The notes below the pieces were generated by a model. The model saw only the letters and a program-made list of their open reading frames with translations. It was not told the DNA's origin and did no database searches. A program made the position numbers and the translations under genes. A stretch of DNA of 64,000 bases from Nemopilema nomurai. Lineage: Eukaryota > Cnidaria > Scyphozoa > Rhizostomeae > Rhizostomatidae. The stretch spans positions 1-64,000 of the forward strand of contig PEDN01001352.1 of NCBI GenBank assembly GCA_003864495.1. The letters are read 5' to 3'. Each line of letters starts with the position of its first letter. The first letter of the stretch is position 1. Below are positions 1 through 26,482 of the stretch, in pieces.

Positions 1-3000
1 AGGTTGCCCTTGTTCTACTCTACAAGACAATGGTAGAAAAGAAGGTCGGAATTTTCCATCAGTTTTGACCAATTTTGCAAGGCTATAGCCTTGGTGTTTT
101 GCGTAAAAGGGGCAACTTCAAAAACCACTCATATCTTGCAAAATACTGGTCTAAGAGCTGAACCAAGTACACCAATAGGTTGCCCTTGTTCTACTCTACA
201 AGACAATGGTAGAAAAGAAGGTCGGAATTTTCCATCAGTTTTGACCAATTTTGCAAGGCTATAGCCTTGGTGTTTTGCGTAAAAGGGGCAACTTCAAAAA
301 CCACTCATATCTTGCAAAATACTGGTCTAAGAGCTGAACCAAGTACACCAATAGGTTGCCCTTGTTCTACTCTACAAGACAATGGTAGAAAAGAAGGTCG
401 GAATTTTCCATCAGTTTTGACCAATTTTGCAAGGCTATAGCCTTGGTGTTTTGCGTAAAACGGGGCAACTTCAAAAACCACTCATATCTTGCAAAATACT
501 GGTCTAAGAGCTGAACCAAGTACACCAATAGGTTGCCCTTGTTCTACTCTACAAGACATGGTAGAAAAGAAGGTCGGAATTTTCCATCAGTTTTGACCAA
601 TTTTGCAAGGCTATAGCCTTGGTGTTTTGCGTAAAAGGGGCAACTTCAAAAACCACTCATATCTTGCAAAATACTGGTCTAAGAGCTGAACCAAGTACAC
701 CAATAGGTTGCCCTTGTTCTACTCTACAAGACAATGGTAGAAAAGAAGGTCGGAATTTTCCATCAGTTTTGACCAATTTTGCAAGGCTATAGCCTTGGTG
801 TTTTGCGTAAAACGGGGCAACTTCAAAAACCACTCATATCTTGCAAAATACTGGTCTAAGAGCTGAACCAAGTACACCAATAGGTTGCCCTTGTTCTACT
901 CTACAAGACAATGGTAGAAAAGAAGGTCGAATTTTCCATCATTTTTGACCAATTTTGCAAGGCTATAGCCTTGGTGTTTTGCGTAAAAGGGGGCAACTTC
1001 AAAAACCACTCATATCTTGCAAAATACTGGTCTAAGAGCTGAACCAAGTACACCAATAGGTTGCCCTTGTTCTACTCTACAAGACAATGGTAGAAAAGAA
1101 GGTCGGAATTTTCCATCAGTTTTGACCAATTTTGCAAGGCTATAGCCTTGGTGTTTTGCGTAAAACGGGCAACTTCAAAAACCACTCATATCTTGCAAAA
1201 TACTGGTCTAAGAGCTGAACCAAGTACACCAATAGGTTGCCCTTGTTCTACTCTACAAGACAATGGTAGAAAAGAAGGTCGGAATTTTCCATCAGTTTTG
1301 ACCAATTTTGCAAGGCTATAGCCTTGGTGTTTTGCGTAAAAGGGGGCAACTTCAAAAACCACTCATATCTTGCAAAATACTGGTCTAAGAGCTGAACCAA
1401 GTACACCAATAGGTTGCCCTTGTTCTACTCTACAAGACATGGTAGAAAAGAAGGTCGGAATTTTCCATCAGTTTTGACCAATTTTGCAAGGCTATAGCCT
1501 TGGTGTTTTGCGTAAAACGGGCAACTTCAAAAACCACTCATATCTTGCAAAATACTGGTCTAAGAGCTGAACCAAGTACACCAATAGGTTGCCCTTGTTC
1601 TACTCTACAAGACAAGGTAGAAAAGAAGGTCGGAATTTTCCATCAGTTTTGACCAATTTTGCAAGGCTATAGCCTTGGTGTTTTGCGTAAAACGGGCAAC
1701 TTCAAAAACCACTCATATCTTGCAAAATACTGGTCTAAGAGCTGAACCAAGTACACCAATAGGTTGCCCTTGTTCTACTCTACAAGACAATGGTAGAAAA
1801 GAAGGTCGAATTTTCCATCAGTTTTGACCAATTTTGCAAGGCTATAGCCTTGGTGTTTTGCGTAAAAGGGGGCAACTTCAAAAACCACTCATATCTTGCA
1901 AAATACTGGTCTAAGAGCTGAACCAAGTACACCAATAGGTTGCCCTTGTTCTACTCTACAAGACAATGGTAGAAAAGAAGGTCGGAATTTTCCATCAGTT
2001 TTGACCAATTTTGCAAGGCCTTGGTTTTTGCGTAAAACGGGCAACTTCAAAAACCACTCATATCTTGCAAAATACTGGTCTAAGAGCTGAACCAAGTACA
2101 CCAATAGGTTGCCCTTGTTCTACTCTACAAGACAATGGAAGAAAAGAAGGTCAATTTTCCATCATTTTTGACCTATTTTACAAGGCTATAGCCTTGGTGT
2201 TTTGCGTAAAAGGGGCAACTTCAAAAACCACTCATATCTTGCAAAATACTGGTCTAAGAGCTGAACCAAGTACACCAATAGGTTGCCCTTGTTCTACTCT
2301 AGACAATGGTAGAAAAGAAGGTCGGAATTTTCCATCAGTTTTGACCAATTTTGCAAGGCTATAGCCTTGGTGTTTTGCGTAAAACGGGACAACTTCAAAA
2401 ACCACGCATATCTTGCAAAATACTGGTCTAAGAGCTGAACCAAGTACACCAATAGGTTGCCCTTGTTCTACTCTACAAGACAAAGGTAGAAAAGAAGGTC
2501 GGAATTTTCCATCAGTTTTGACCAATTTTGCAAGGCTATAGCCTTGGTGTTTTGCGTAAAACGGGGCAACTCCAAAACCACTCATATCTTGCAAAATACT
2601 GGTCTAAGAGCTGAACCAAGTACACCAATAGGTTGCCCTTGTTCTACTCTACAAGACAATGGTAGAAAAGAAGGTCGATATTTTCCATCATTTTGACCAA
2701 TTTTACAAGGCTATAGCCTTGGTGCTTTGCGTAAAAGGGGGCAACTTCAAAAACCACTCATATCTTGCAAAATACTGGTCTAAGAGCTGAACCAAGTACA
2801 CCAATAGGTTGCCCTTGTTCTACTCTACAAGACAATGGTAGAAAAGAAGGTCGGAATTTTCCATCAGTTTTGACCAATTTTGCAAGGCCTTGGTCTTTTG
2901 TGTAAAACAGGACCACTCCAAAAACCACTCATATCCTGCAAAATACTGGTCTAAAAGCTGAACCAAGTACACCAATAGGTTGCCCTTGTTCTGCTCTACA

Positions 3001-3110
3001 AGACATTGGTAGAAAAGAAGGTCGGAATTTTCCATCAGTTTTGGCCAATTTTGCAAGGCTAAAGCCTTGGTGTTTTGCGTAAAACGGGGCAACTTCAAAA
3101 ACCACTCATA
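1..3110. repeat. Satellite array, ~176-bp unit, about 18 copies
   Basis: The marker GGTTGCCCTTGTTCTACTC recurs at 2, 178, 354, 531, 706, 883, 1059, 1235, 1412, 1587, 1762, 1938, 2107, 2281, 2455, 2631, 2807 and 2978. Spacing is mostly 175-177 bp, with shortened units (169-174) late in the array. Copies differ mainly by single-base indels in G or A runs and a few substitutions. The array runs off the left edge of the window. Long open frames on both strands come only from the repeat having few stops; no splice or start signals or codon pattern support a protein. Confidence 0.97.
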
Positions 3111-3520
3111 CATAGTTTTGCCCGAAAAGCGCCAATATTGCAAGGCCTTTGTGTTTTTGGCCTAATCGAACATTTGAAAATTTAGCTGTAACTTCACATA
3201 AAATGCCTTGTTCGAAGACACCAATGACATGGTTCACCTTTTATAACTCTAGTCTTCCAGTTTCATGGTGTTTTAGGTAAAAAAGGTTTTGCCCGAAAAG
3301 CGCCAATATTGTAAGGTTATAGCCTAAGTGTTTTTGGGCTAATCGAATGATTAAAAATTTAGCTGAAAATTCGCAAAAATGCATTATACGAAGATACCAA
3401 TGACTATCTTGAATATACTCTTGGCTTTCAGTTTCATGGGGTTTTGGGTCAGAAACGGAATGGAACGGCAAGGAATTCAAAAGTTGCATAAAAAATGCAT
3501 GAAACCCATCGAAGGGCACA
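3111..3520. repeat. Diverged satellite relative, ~171-bp unit, about 2.4 copies
   Basis: The block GTTTTGCCCGAAAAGCGCC starts at 3115 and again at 3286. Both copies are followed by a 'caatatt-g-aaggc...ttggcctaatcga' segment and a 'tttcatggtgttttgggt' segment. The layout parallels the neighbouring 176-bp unit (GTTTTG, then AATTTTGCAAGGC, then TGTTTTGCGTAAAA), so the two look like diverged subfamilies of one satellite. The last copy decays near 3520. Confidence 0.8.
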
Positions 3521-5116
3521 GTTGATTATACCAGAATATAATTTCTCATATTCTTTCACCATCTTACAAAATCCAAATTGCGCACCAAATATGTACACAT
3601 GGCAGCTTTTAAATTTGCAAACAGCAAAAGGTTTTTCTTAGTTTCTGAGATTTGCAAGCAATTCTTGAGGTTTTGTTGTTTTACTTAGTTGTTCATAACA
3701 GTCTCTAAAACAAATACACCATATGTTACAGTTATTGGTGTTTCACTAACATATGTGGTTCTTTCTTCCAAGTATTACCTTTGTTAAATGGTTCAAAAAT
3801 GGTCGATAAGGAATGTCCACATTCATAGAGTTTGTGGAAAACTGTGAAGCTGTATATCCTAAAAGCTTTATTCTGATGTGCTTTATATCACGAAAAGTCT
3901 GGATATATGAAAATTCATGTATATTCATGTAAATTGTCATGCCCTGTTGTTTTCCTGTAAGAGTTTTTATCTTTGTGCTGTCATATACTCACAAGCAGCT
4001 CTAAATCCTGTGAAGGAATCAGTCAATCCTGTCTCTACCTTTCCTTTCAAGAACATACTGCCTTTTGGTATAAGTTGAAAGAGTTGGAGGTTCTATATAT
4101 AACAATATGTCTGTATTTGGTACCCAGCATGTTCATCTCTTATTGGCCACTTTGTAGAAGGCATGAACTTTACTTTGATATTTTGCATATCTTTGTCAAT
4201 CTCACTTGACATTCCTACCTAGTAGAGTTCATCATAAGTGCAAATGAAAAACTGGCCAACTTTAACCACAACAACTTCCTGTTGCTTCCCTCCAAAATTA
4301 AATTGAGGAATGAAATCCACTTCTTTGGAAATTCATTTGGGACCAATTATAGCTGACTTGATTGGTACAATTTGGCAAAAGCTTCTTGTGGCAGAAGCTG
4401 TTCTTGATTGACTAAGACATTGTTTTCTGCGTGTGCCAGGAGCTTTGATTAAGATGTTGGATTCATATATTTATCTATTTCTATCAAATGGCTGTGATTA
4501 TAAACCATGAAATAGTTAGATTCATGTTGATTCATGTTAACGGAGAAGTTCTTGATTAGGCTAAGATGCATTTCTGATTCAAAAAAATTAATTGCTTCTA
4601 AACAAAATAAGCAGGGTACTAAGTCTCAATATTATTTATAAAGTTAAGGTTAAAGAGAAAAGACAAAGCGAAAATTACCTTTCATTCTAAACTCAAAGAA
4701 GTTTGATACTTTGCTGATAGTCAGCACTTTTTTAATGTCTGCGAGTGCCTGAAGCCTGAAAATAGATTCAAAGCAAAGTTGTTTACTGGAACCGCGAATA
4801 AGATGCAGACTTACCAAAGCTAGGCTACCTTTACCTTACGTAAAATTTACACAGCAAAGAGCATCACACATTTGCAAAATTCGTTCCTAAAACAATATTT
4901 GGCGAGGCGACTTGCTAACTCTGGCTATATTTTTTCCGGGTTTCCAATTCGCGCGCTTCACACTCATTAGCCTCGTTCACAAATCACATTCAACTCCTAT
5001 ACGAGGCCAAGCATGTTTTGATTTGGCGTTTCACTATAACTTTATCTCAGAAATGAATGTGGAATAGGTTGATTAAATGTAATCGAAGATAGAATCAAGG
5101 GAAATATTTCATAAGG
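3521..5116. other. Intergenic, upstream of GPATCH11
   Basis: AT-rich sequence with no supported exon. The short open frames at 3746-3940 and 3973-4209 have no recognisable protein content. The part from about 4890 to 5000 is richer in CpG and probably belongs to the GPATCH11 promoter, but no clear TATA box or initiator is visible. Confidence 0.6.
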
Positions 5117-8100
5117 ATGGCGAGCCACGAAGACGAGGAAGAAGACGACTATATGTCAGATACATTTTTGGTTGATACTGAAGCCACGAAGCCTGGATTA
5201 CTCGCTAGAAAAATGGCTCCAATGCATGTCAAAAAACTTGATAAAGAGAAACGCATCAAGGAGATAAACGAAAAACATAGGTATAATAACAAACCAGTAA
5301 AACAAATCGAGCAGGAAAGAAGAGATGAAAGACTGAACAAAGCAATAGATAGCTCAAACAAGGGGTTTGCCATGCTTGCAAAGATGGGTTTTAAAGAAGG
5401 TTCTGGTTTGGGAAAACACGGTTTGTTATCCATAAATCCCAATTTGGGTTTAAGTACGAAGCACAAATTTTAAGTTTTCAAACCTCTAGTGAAGTTATTA
5501 CAAAATTTAAATTTTCAGGATAAATAGCTTAAGACTAAAAAGTATTGAAGATATGTCTGCGTTTATAGGCTTATAAATATAAGATGAAGAGAGTTTATGT
5601 TTGAGTTTGTGATGAAGCATTGCCACTCAAGTAGTCTGACCAAGTAATAGAAAATGTCTGATCAAGGACTTGTTACATCGCATTGTTAACCTCAATGAAT
5701 TCTTCAAAGTGTAAAATATTTTTACTGTTCCTCTTGTTTCTATCATACTATATTTAACATTGACCAATTTCTTATGGTGTATGATCATGATTAATTCTTT
5801 ATAGTTGAATCAATATAAATTTGAAAATTGCTTGATCATCAAGGCATTTGTTTATAATAATTTTTAAATTATATTATAACTAATTCTAGCCAAGCTGTTT
5901 AACCTGGTTCTTTATTTTTTGTAATGTTGACTTTACTTGCCACCAAAGGCTTTCACTAAATCTTCTGATGTGGTCTGAGTGTTATATTTGCTTATGGGAT
6001 TGTACCACAGTTTGATAGGCCTATATTCATTTTTTCAGGTGCAGGACGATCAGAGCCAATACCACTGGAAATAAAGACAGGTAGTTGTCATTTCACAATG
6101 ATGTTCTTAGACTGTATGATATTTTAATCCCTTAAATCAAATCACCATCAAAGTTTTTATGGTAATTGAATAAGATGCCAAATGCAACTTTAAGTGGCAA
6201 AAATTAACAAATGGGTCATTCCATGTGAAACTATCATTCTACATAAGCTGTTCCAGAATCATGGGTTACAAGTTTTTTTGGGACATGGTTACCACACCCA
6301 TTGGGCTTCTCACAGTTTGTCTAACTGTATGAATTCTGTTTGTGTTATTTTTTGTATGGATACACGTCATCTGAGTTATACCAAACCAAAGAAGATCTTG
6401 GTATCCATTCAGAAAGCAGTCAAATACAACAATGCCCAAAGGAAATGTCTTTGGAAATTTCCTTTCGTTTAGTATTGTATTTTGCATTCTTGATAAAGAA
6501 TATCGGAAATGGTGAATAATTATTACTGCATTGCCTGGTTTTTTATTGATTTAGCTTTTTGTGTTACCTTGCATAATTCATTAGAAAAATTAAAATTGAC
6601 TTGCCTGCTCCGTTAGATCGAGGAGGTCTTGGAAGAGACACAATGCTGCAAAAGAGGAAGGAGATGAAACATTCTTTTTTGCAACAAATGAGCAGCCGTA
6701 AAAGGCAAATGGAGAAGAGTTTACAAGGGGACTTTAAGAGAAGAATGAAAGGGAAATTTCTGGACAAGCAAGTTACATTTGATCTTAGGAAATCTCAAAA
6801 AGCATGCGAGCAGCTCGATAATGCGAAGGTATTTGCTTGTTAGTAGGAGTACAATGTTTGTATATATACCAATCAGGAAAGCATTGTAAATGACCTCTTA
6901 CACCAGTAATTTGTTGCTTATAGTAAATATACAAATATTCAAGAATCTCAAATGTGTAACTCCTATCTTGTGTGATTTGTAAAAGTATTATCAGTGTATA
7001 AAAGTATAAAGTGTCCAATCTGCTTCAAAATATTGCATAAAGCTTTAAATCAGTATGGAGAAATTATTACCTATTCATTACTTAATACCTTTTACAGAAG
7101 CTTGAACCAATGGAGAAATGGTTTTGGCAAGAACCTGAAAATGAAGAATCAGATGAAGAGGTTGAAGATGACCATCCTGAAGTGTGTTTTTTCTGTTAAA
7201 TATTAAATGCTTTTAACTGATCTAAGTTCCCAGCAAGAGATTTTGTGTTAAAGTGCTTTACACTGACATCCAGCATTCTGAAGGTCCTTTCAGATATTTA
7301 TTAGTTTTTTTAATGTAACAGTTTTTTAAATTATAGATCATTTAGCTCATATTTTTAGCTCCCGTTTTCATAACATCAGTGTTTAACTTTTTTTTCAGGA
7401 ATGGGAAATGCTAGAGAAAGTAACACAATATCTTCGCGGAATTCACTTGTATTGTGTCTGGTGTGGTACAACTTTCAATGGTAAGGAATTTGCACTGAAT
7501 TTTATTGTTGCTTTGTTCCTCGTCTAGAAAACAGATTTAAGACAAAAACAGCATTGCAGTAAATTTCCCATTGTAGCTTTGTAACTGTTTCAAACTTTCA
7601 AATATTTGTTGCTACATTTTGTATAATTTACATACTAACCTTCTGTTGTTTTTACTTGATCATAGATAGGGAGAAACCAAATTATCACAGAATAAAACAG
7701 TTTCCATAAGATTAAAAGAGATAATTAGGAAAGGGGTATTTTCAATATTTTTCCTGTCCTTGTCCCTGTTGTGCTCCAGTCCCCACACCCTTCTCTCAAT
7801 GTCACCCACACCTTGTATTTCACAGACAGCTCTTAAACCATGCTATTAAGCTGAGGAAACCAATATATAACTTTTTGGTTGTACATCCAACCTGACACCA
7901 GCATGAATTGTGACAAAATGACTTTTTTGAAACAATGATCTGATGTATTCTGCGTTCTAATACATGCTTTAGATCAGTGAAGAATCCATTCAACCCATAA
8001 AGAATGACACACACCACTTTGTGTGATTATTTTCCACCCTATCATGAGTTTGCTCATTTATTTCTAGATGAAGATGATCTCAATAGCAGTTGTCCTGGTA

Positions 8101-8123
8101 ACACATTTGAAAGCCACAATTGA
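5117..8123 (+). CDS. GPATCH11: G-patch domain-containing protein 11 (six exons)
   Basis: Exons 5117-5420, 6039-6080, 6617-6828, 7098-7181, 7399-7480 and 8068-8123 join in phase to 259 residues, near the usual family length. The acidic N-terminus (EEEDDYMSD) and the basic helix around residues 40-75 match the family. A G-patch lies near residues 81-120 (NKGFAMLAKMGFKEGSGLGK). A helical region ending KSQKACEQLD follows, then an acidic stretch, then the C-terminal LYCVWCGTTF CxxC motif of the DUF4187 region. All introns are GT-AG; the 3' ends of introns 2 and 3 have short pyrimidine tracts. G-patch proteins are known to bind RNA or activate DEAH helicases, and vertebrate GPATCH11 has been placed at kinetochores and in the nucleus; the role here is inferred. 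The start is the first ATG of the conserved acidic N-terminus. Confidence 0.95.
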
Positions 8124-10171
8124 TAGCATGATAACGCTTCATAGCATCTATTCATGCAAACTCACCACAACAACATATTCAAGTTACCTGGTACCAATTC
8201 CTGATACCACAGCCCATTTGGTTTACCAGATTGCAAGATTGTAGACCAAATTAAAATAAGAATATTATTTTAAATTCCATGCTGTATCATCAAAGCATCT
8301 GCAGGGGTATTCCATTTGCAGCTCAACCAAATATAAATCTAAGTGTTTATTTGCAAGCTTCTTAAAACATGCAGCTTCAATACCTTTTAGAAAAGCATAC
8401 CAGAAAAAAGCACAGTATATTGATAAGAACTATTATCTATTAACTGAATACAATATGACAGACAAATAGAGATTTTATCTTTGTTTCTTTTCTTCTAAAA
8501 TATATTAGCAACCCCTACTAAACTCTAGTTGTTGTGCCACTGCAAAGGTGTTTATAATACTTAATGGTCATCAATTACTGTTGTATGTTATCAAGTAAAC
8601 ACATTTTCCAGACATTAAGGCATTTTCCTGGCATCACGAGTTAAACAATTGGATGTTGAAAGCAAAATTAAAGGTTACAAGGCCTTGTGCACTTGGGCAA
8701 AGAAAGGGTTTAAAATAGTGTCTGCTAAAATCTGAATGAATGATGAAAGGTTTTTAATCTTCTGGTCATCAATATTTTTGTGAAGCAATCAATATTTTAC
8801 AAGTGTTCAGATAATTAACTTTAGCGCTCTTTCAAAAAAGTATGGCAATGTAATCTACATAAATTATCATTTATCTGTTCATAATATGAAAAACAGGCCA
8901 TATCTGCCTCTTTACAACTATGTAACTATCAGTGTTTCAGTTAACCAAAGATGGAAGCCCAAACATGGTTCTTTCTGCAGACAAATCAGAGCATGTCAAA
9001 CTCTGGGTTATCCTTTGTTGTTTTGGTGCTACGGTTCTTTGAAGACCCCTGCAAATCAACAAATTCTTTTCATTCAAGTTGATGAAGGTGTTGATAAATC
9101 TTTTTATTACAATAAATAGTGATAAACACAGGTAAAAATGTAGCAACTCAATTAAATGTATCAAAAATATATAAAGCTGAATAGTACAAAAAATATTTTT
9201 GAACAAGTTACCAAGTGTTGGTGTGTGCAATGCAACATTTTTCATGGATGCTTGTGAAAAAGATTTCTTTCTAGATACCTTGAATTATCAAAATGGGAAG
9301 GATGTGGGTAAAAATGCCATACAATAGTGTGGATTAACTATCCTAGAAGGACATCATTTTGCATTGCACAGAATGCATTCTGCATTAAGTAAATGGCTAG
9401 TATTTTTTCTTAATTGAATTTAACAAATTTATTCCTATTCTTTTAATCGTACTGCAATTTGAAATATGCATGACTTGAGTTTTCATTATTATCAGCAATA
9501 AATTGTTTTTGATATCATTAGTTGAACATCATATTATCTGCCAAAACATAATTTTATTTCAAGCCATTCACTATTCCAAATTTATTAAGTAGCCATGTGA
9601 AATTTGATACCAAAAATGATAATTTTGCTGCAAAAATTATAAATCTTTTCCTAAAAAGGCAATTCTTTGCTATGCACAAACAAACATAAGTACATGTGAA
9701 TATACATAGGCACACGAAGATAAACAATGGCTACAGAACCAAAATGACATACAAAAAAGAAACTTTAAAGATAACCACAATTGTGTTAACTTTTGACAAT
9801 TTGACAAAGGTTAACCATAAATTTTCAATATCTTGTTTAAGTTTAATTCTTTTATTCATTGGCAAGTTTTTAGAATGTATGTAGGCACATTCTCATAAGT
9901 GCATTCTTCCCTCCCTGCAAACAAATGTCCTTGATAATTTATCAGATTTTAAAAATCAAATTACAACTGCTTTGTTAAATGGTATATGCAACTAAAGCAC
10001 TGCACTGTTACAAAAACCAAAGCATTAACTCAATTTCAAAGCAAATGAATAATAACTAATTTTCTGTAAATTCAGTTTAAATTTTAAATGATGATGCAGT
10101 GGTTTATTTTTAAATCCAACTTAAAATTTCAATGCAAATTCTAGAATTTAATTACAGTTTATAACATTATT
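8124..10171. other. Convergent intergenic region and 3' UTRs
   Basis: This separates the 3' ends of GPATCH11 (+) and the kinesin light chain gene (-). It is AT-rich, with several possible poly(A) signals on both strands, for example TTTATT at 9851-9856, which reads AATAAA on the minus strand. The frames at 8886-9119 and 8937-9245 have no family signal. A possible alternative last exon for the kinesin gene lies at 9870-9914. Confidence 0.6.
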
Positions 10172-24253
<14,082 letters not shown>

Positions 24254-24303
24254 TGTTAAAACGAACGTTGCAACTTTACTGATAAAACCTGAAGTATTTG
24301 ATA

Positions 24304-24315
24304 TTTTATATATAG
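24304..24315 (-). promoter_or_regulatory. Possible TATA box of the kinesin light chain gene
   Basis: The minus strand reads CTATATATAAAATATC about 55 bases upstream of the first ATG (24253). The spacing fits a TATA box with a start site near 24275-24285. The sequence is nearly palindromic, so it could equally serve the other strand. Confidence 0.35.
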
Positions 24316-25429
24316 GTCAGGTACTACCAACTGGAATGATACTGAAAGTTTGTTTCTGGGCAAGTCCTGAACCAAGGACGGTTGAATTCCATCGACAAAT
24401 AAACAACGATAAACAAGATGTCCTAGATGCTCTTCCGTTCAGACTACCTTGTGAAAAAACAGTTCAGCAAGCAAACAACGATGCAAATAAATATCAGCAG
24501 TCGTCCTGTTCTCTCTGTGCGAAGATCGTCATTCAAAACGATGAAAATATCCAAGGCCTTGCCTGCGACCAGTTCCCGATAGATAAGGCGGATATCTTAT
24601 TACTGTCATCGTCACGTGAGCGAATCCAACCAATAGAAGGCAGAATTGCCTAGGTCATTATCCAGCGAAGAAAAGAGAAGGCAACAGCAACTACATCAAT
24701 AATAAAAATCAGGAAGGGAACCCTGGCAAAGAAACACTTCTGTGGTACAACCATAGAGATGATCCTATCTCTATGGGTACAACGCTCCTTGTTTAGAATT
24801 GACTAGGAGGACTTTTTTAACATTTAACATGATAGGTCAATTCACTGCTTGCACAAAGGGGTTAGGAAAAAGCGAAGAAATTTGAAAAGATATTTGACCC
24901 CGTACTTGAAATTAACATGGTATACGTCGACTGTTTTTAAAGTATATCTAAACCTGCTTACTATTCCTTTTAAAAATGAAATTTATTCATTCAATTCCTG
25001 CTTGAATTGAATGCATTCCAAATAGTTGAATTACATTGGTGATTTCAAGCTAGGATGCTATCGCGGCCATCCAATTTGTACAAGAGAAGATTTTTAATTT
25101 ATGTCCACAAACATTAATAGCAGCCCATACATTCTTCACATAATGGTCAAATACTGTAAAATATTGAAAGAAGAAATCAGAATCATTTTTCATTTTATTT
25201 AATGCCTATAACGATAATTCAATCCAGAATTGATATGGCTAAATGTTGGAAACAGTCTGCAAGAGTAAAAAGAAAAGGTCTGCAAAATTTTCAACATACA
25301 AAGGAAGAGTAAAGTTGCATCTTCTTTCCTTACGTTTTTAACTTCCACAGTAAAAATTATCAGATAAATTAGCAATATAATTGGGAACCATAATATGAGG
25401 CTACAAAGTAGGAAAAGGTTTGCAGAAGA
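24316..25429. other. Intergenic, upstream of kinesin light chain
   Basis: A 105-codon plus-strand frame at 24336-24653 sits next to the KLC 5' end. It has no recognisable domain, no downstream exon that I can identify and no poly(A) signal nearby, so I leave it uncalled. The rest is AT-rich and featureless. Confidence 0.5.
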
Positions 25430-26095
25430 CTTAGCATTGATAATATAATTCGTTAATGGGTTAAAACAAAAGGTTAAAAGAGGGAACGAAATGTATGGCC
25501 ATCAGAAATTGAAAACGAAACACCAATATGTGAAGATAAGGAATGAAAGCTGAAGTGTTTAATTATTTAGGAGCATTATTACATCAGATGGAAAAACCGA
25601 TACCGACATAAAGAGAAATGTTGTCATGGCAAAGCTTAATTTCCAAGTGATAGAGAGGATTCTGAAAGACAGGAAAGCGAGCATGGAGATAGAGAATGAA
25701 ATTATAATGTATATTTAGCCGGTCTTTTCAATGAAGTGAATGTTTGGCAATGAAAAACAGGCTGAAAACCGAAGAAAACAGGTTGCGTATTTTGAAAGTG
25801 TGTGTGAACCGAAAAGTAGCGTTAACTGAAACCATGTTCAGTTGGACAGAGCACGTGTCATACAAAATATGATAAAAATGCAGAAACCAAGTGAAGTATA
25901 ATGGCAACAACTAGAAAGAGACAGATTGGTAACAAGATTCCCATAGGAAAGATTAGAGGAGCACATAGTAGGGAAGGCTGTTGCTAGTCCACATCAAAAG
26001 CCTGACCAAGTAATTTAACAAGAGTATGGTTGAGTTACCAAGAAGCGATGCAGAGGTAGGACTTGCGAAAAAACATGATGTATGTATAGTGTAAG
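25430..26095 (+). mobile_element. Decayed LINE retrotransposon, 3' part of reverse transcriptase
   Basis: The plus strand reads FNYLG, a frameshift, then IITSDGKTDTDIKRN and MAKLNFQ, ending in an in-frame stop. This is the pattern seen just before the C-terminal end of RTE/jockey-type LINE reverse transcriptases (YLGSIIT-DG---DI--RI-MAK--F). About 130 bases later SWTEHVSYK matches the SWTDHVSNEKVL segment of the same proteins, followed by a stretch like the usual IRKRQL-FLGH. Several frameshifts and stops make it non-functional. The clade is not certain. Confidence 0.75.
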
Positions 26096-26430
26096 ATACC
26101 CCCAGAGAGATAAAGAGAGAGAGATTATAAGTAAATCATGCTGGTACAGGATTTTTATCATTGACTGCATTTAGGCTGTTTGAAAACAGAAACTGTTGAT
26201 TAATGCAAACCTTATACCCTCAAAGTTTTCATTCTAAATATTAAGATACTAAATATTGTGTAATGCTGCTCGTATTCTGTGAAGTCCCCGAAACCTGTAT
26301 CATACTTAACAAGCAAAAATACCATTTCCACGCCTTCTTTAGTAATTTTTAATAGAAACAGGTGCCTAGGCTACGAGGCATGGATTATCAAAAAGAAACA
26401 CCTGTTTTGTTCGGTTGACCGTCGTTCGTA

Positions 26431-26482
26431 TCACGTGGCCACGCGTTCGACCTATTTGATTGGCGAACGCGTAGCCACGTGA
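26431..26482. promoter_or_regulatory. E-box inverted repeat with central inverted CCAAT box
   Basis: The arm TCACGTGGCCACGCGTTCG (26431-26449) faces its reverse complement at 26464-26482 with one mismatch, around a 14-base loop. Each arm holds a CACGTG E-box and an ACGCGT core. The loop and arm junction contains ATTGG, an inverted CCAAT. This looks like a symmetric bHLH-type binding platform, but it could also be part of a short palindromic repeat. It is 1.3 kb upstream of the RING gene. Confidence 0.5.

Noticed and set aside
1889..3143. Several open frames of 64-120 codons on both strands of the satellite.
   Set aside because: They follow the repeat unit, occur on both strands at once and have no start, splice or family signal.
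24336..24653. 105-codon plus-strand frame upstream of kinesin light chain.
   Set aside because: No recognisable domain or partner exon; it overlaps the probable KLC promoter.
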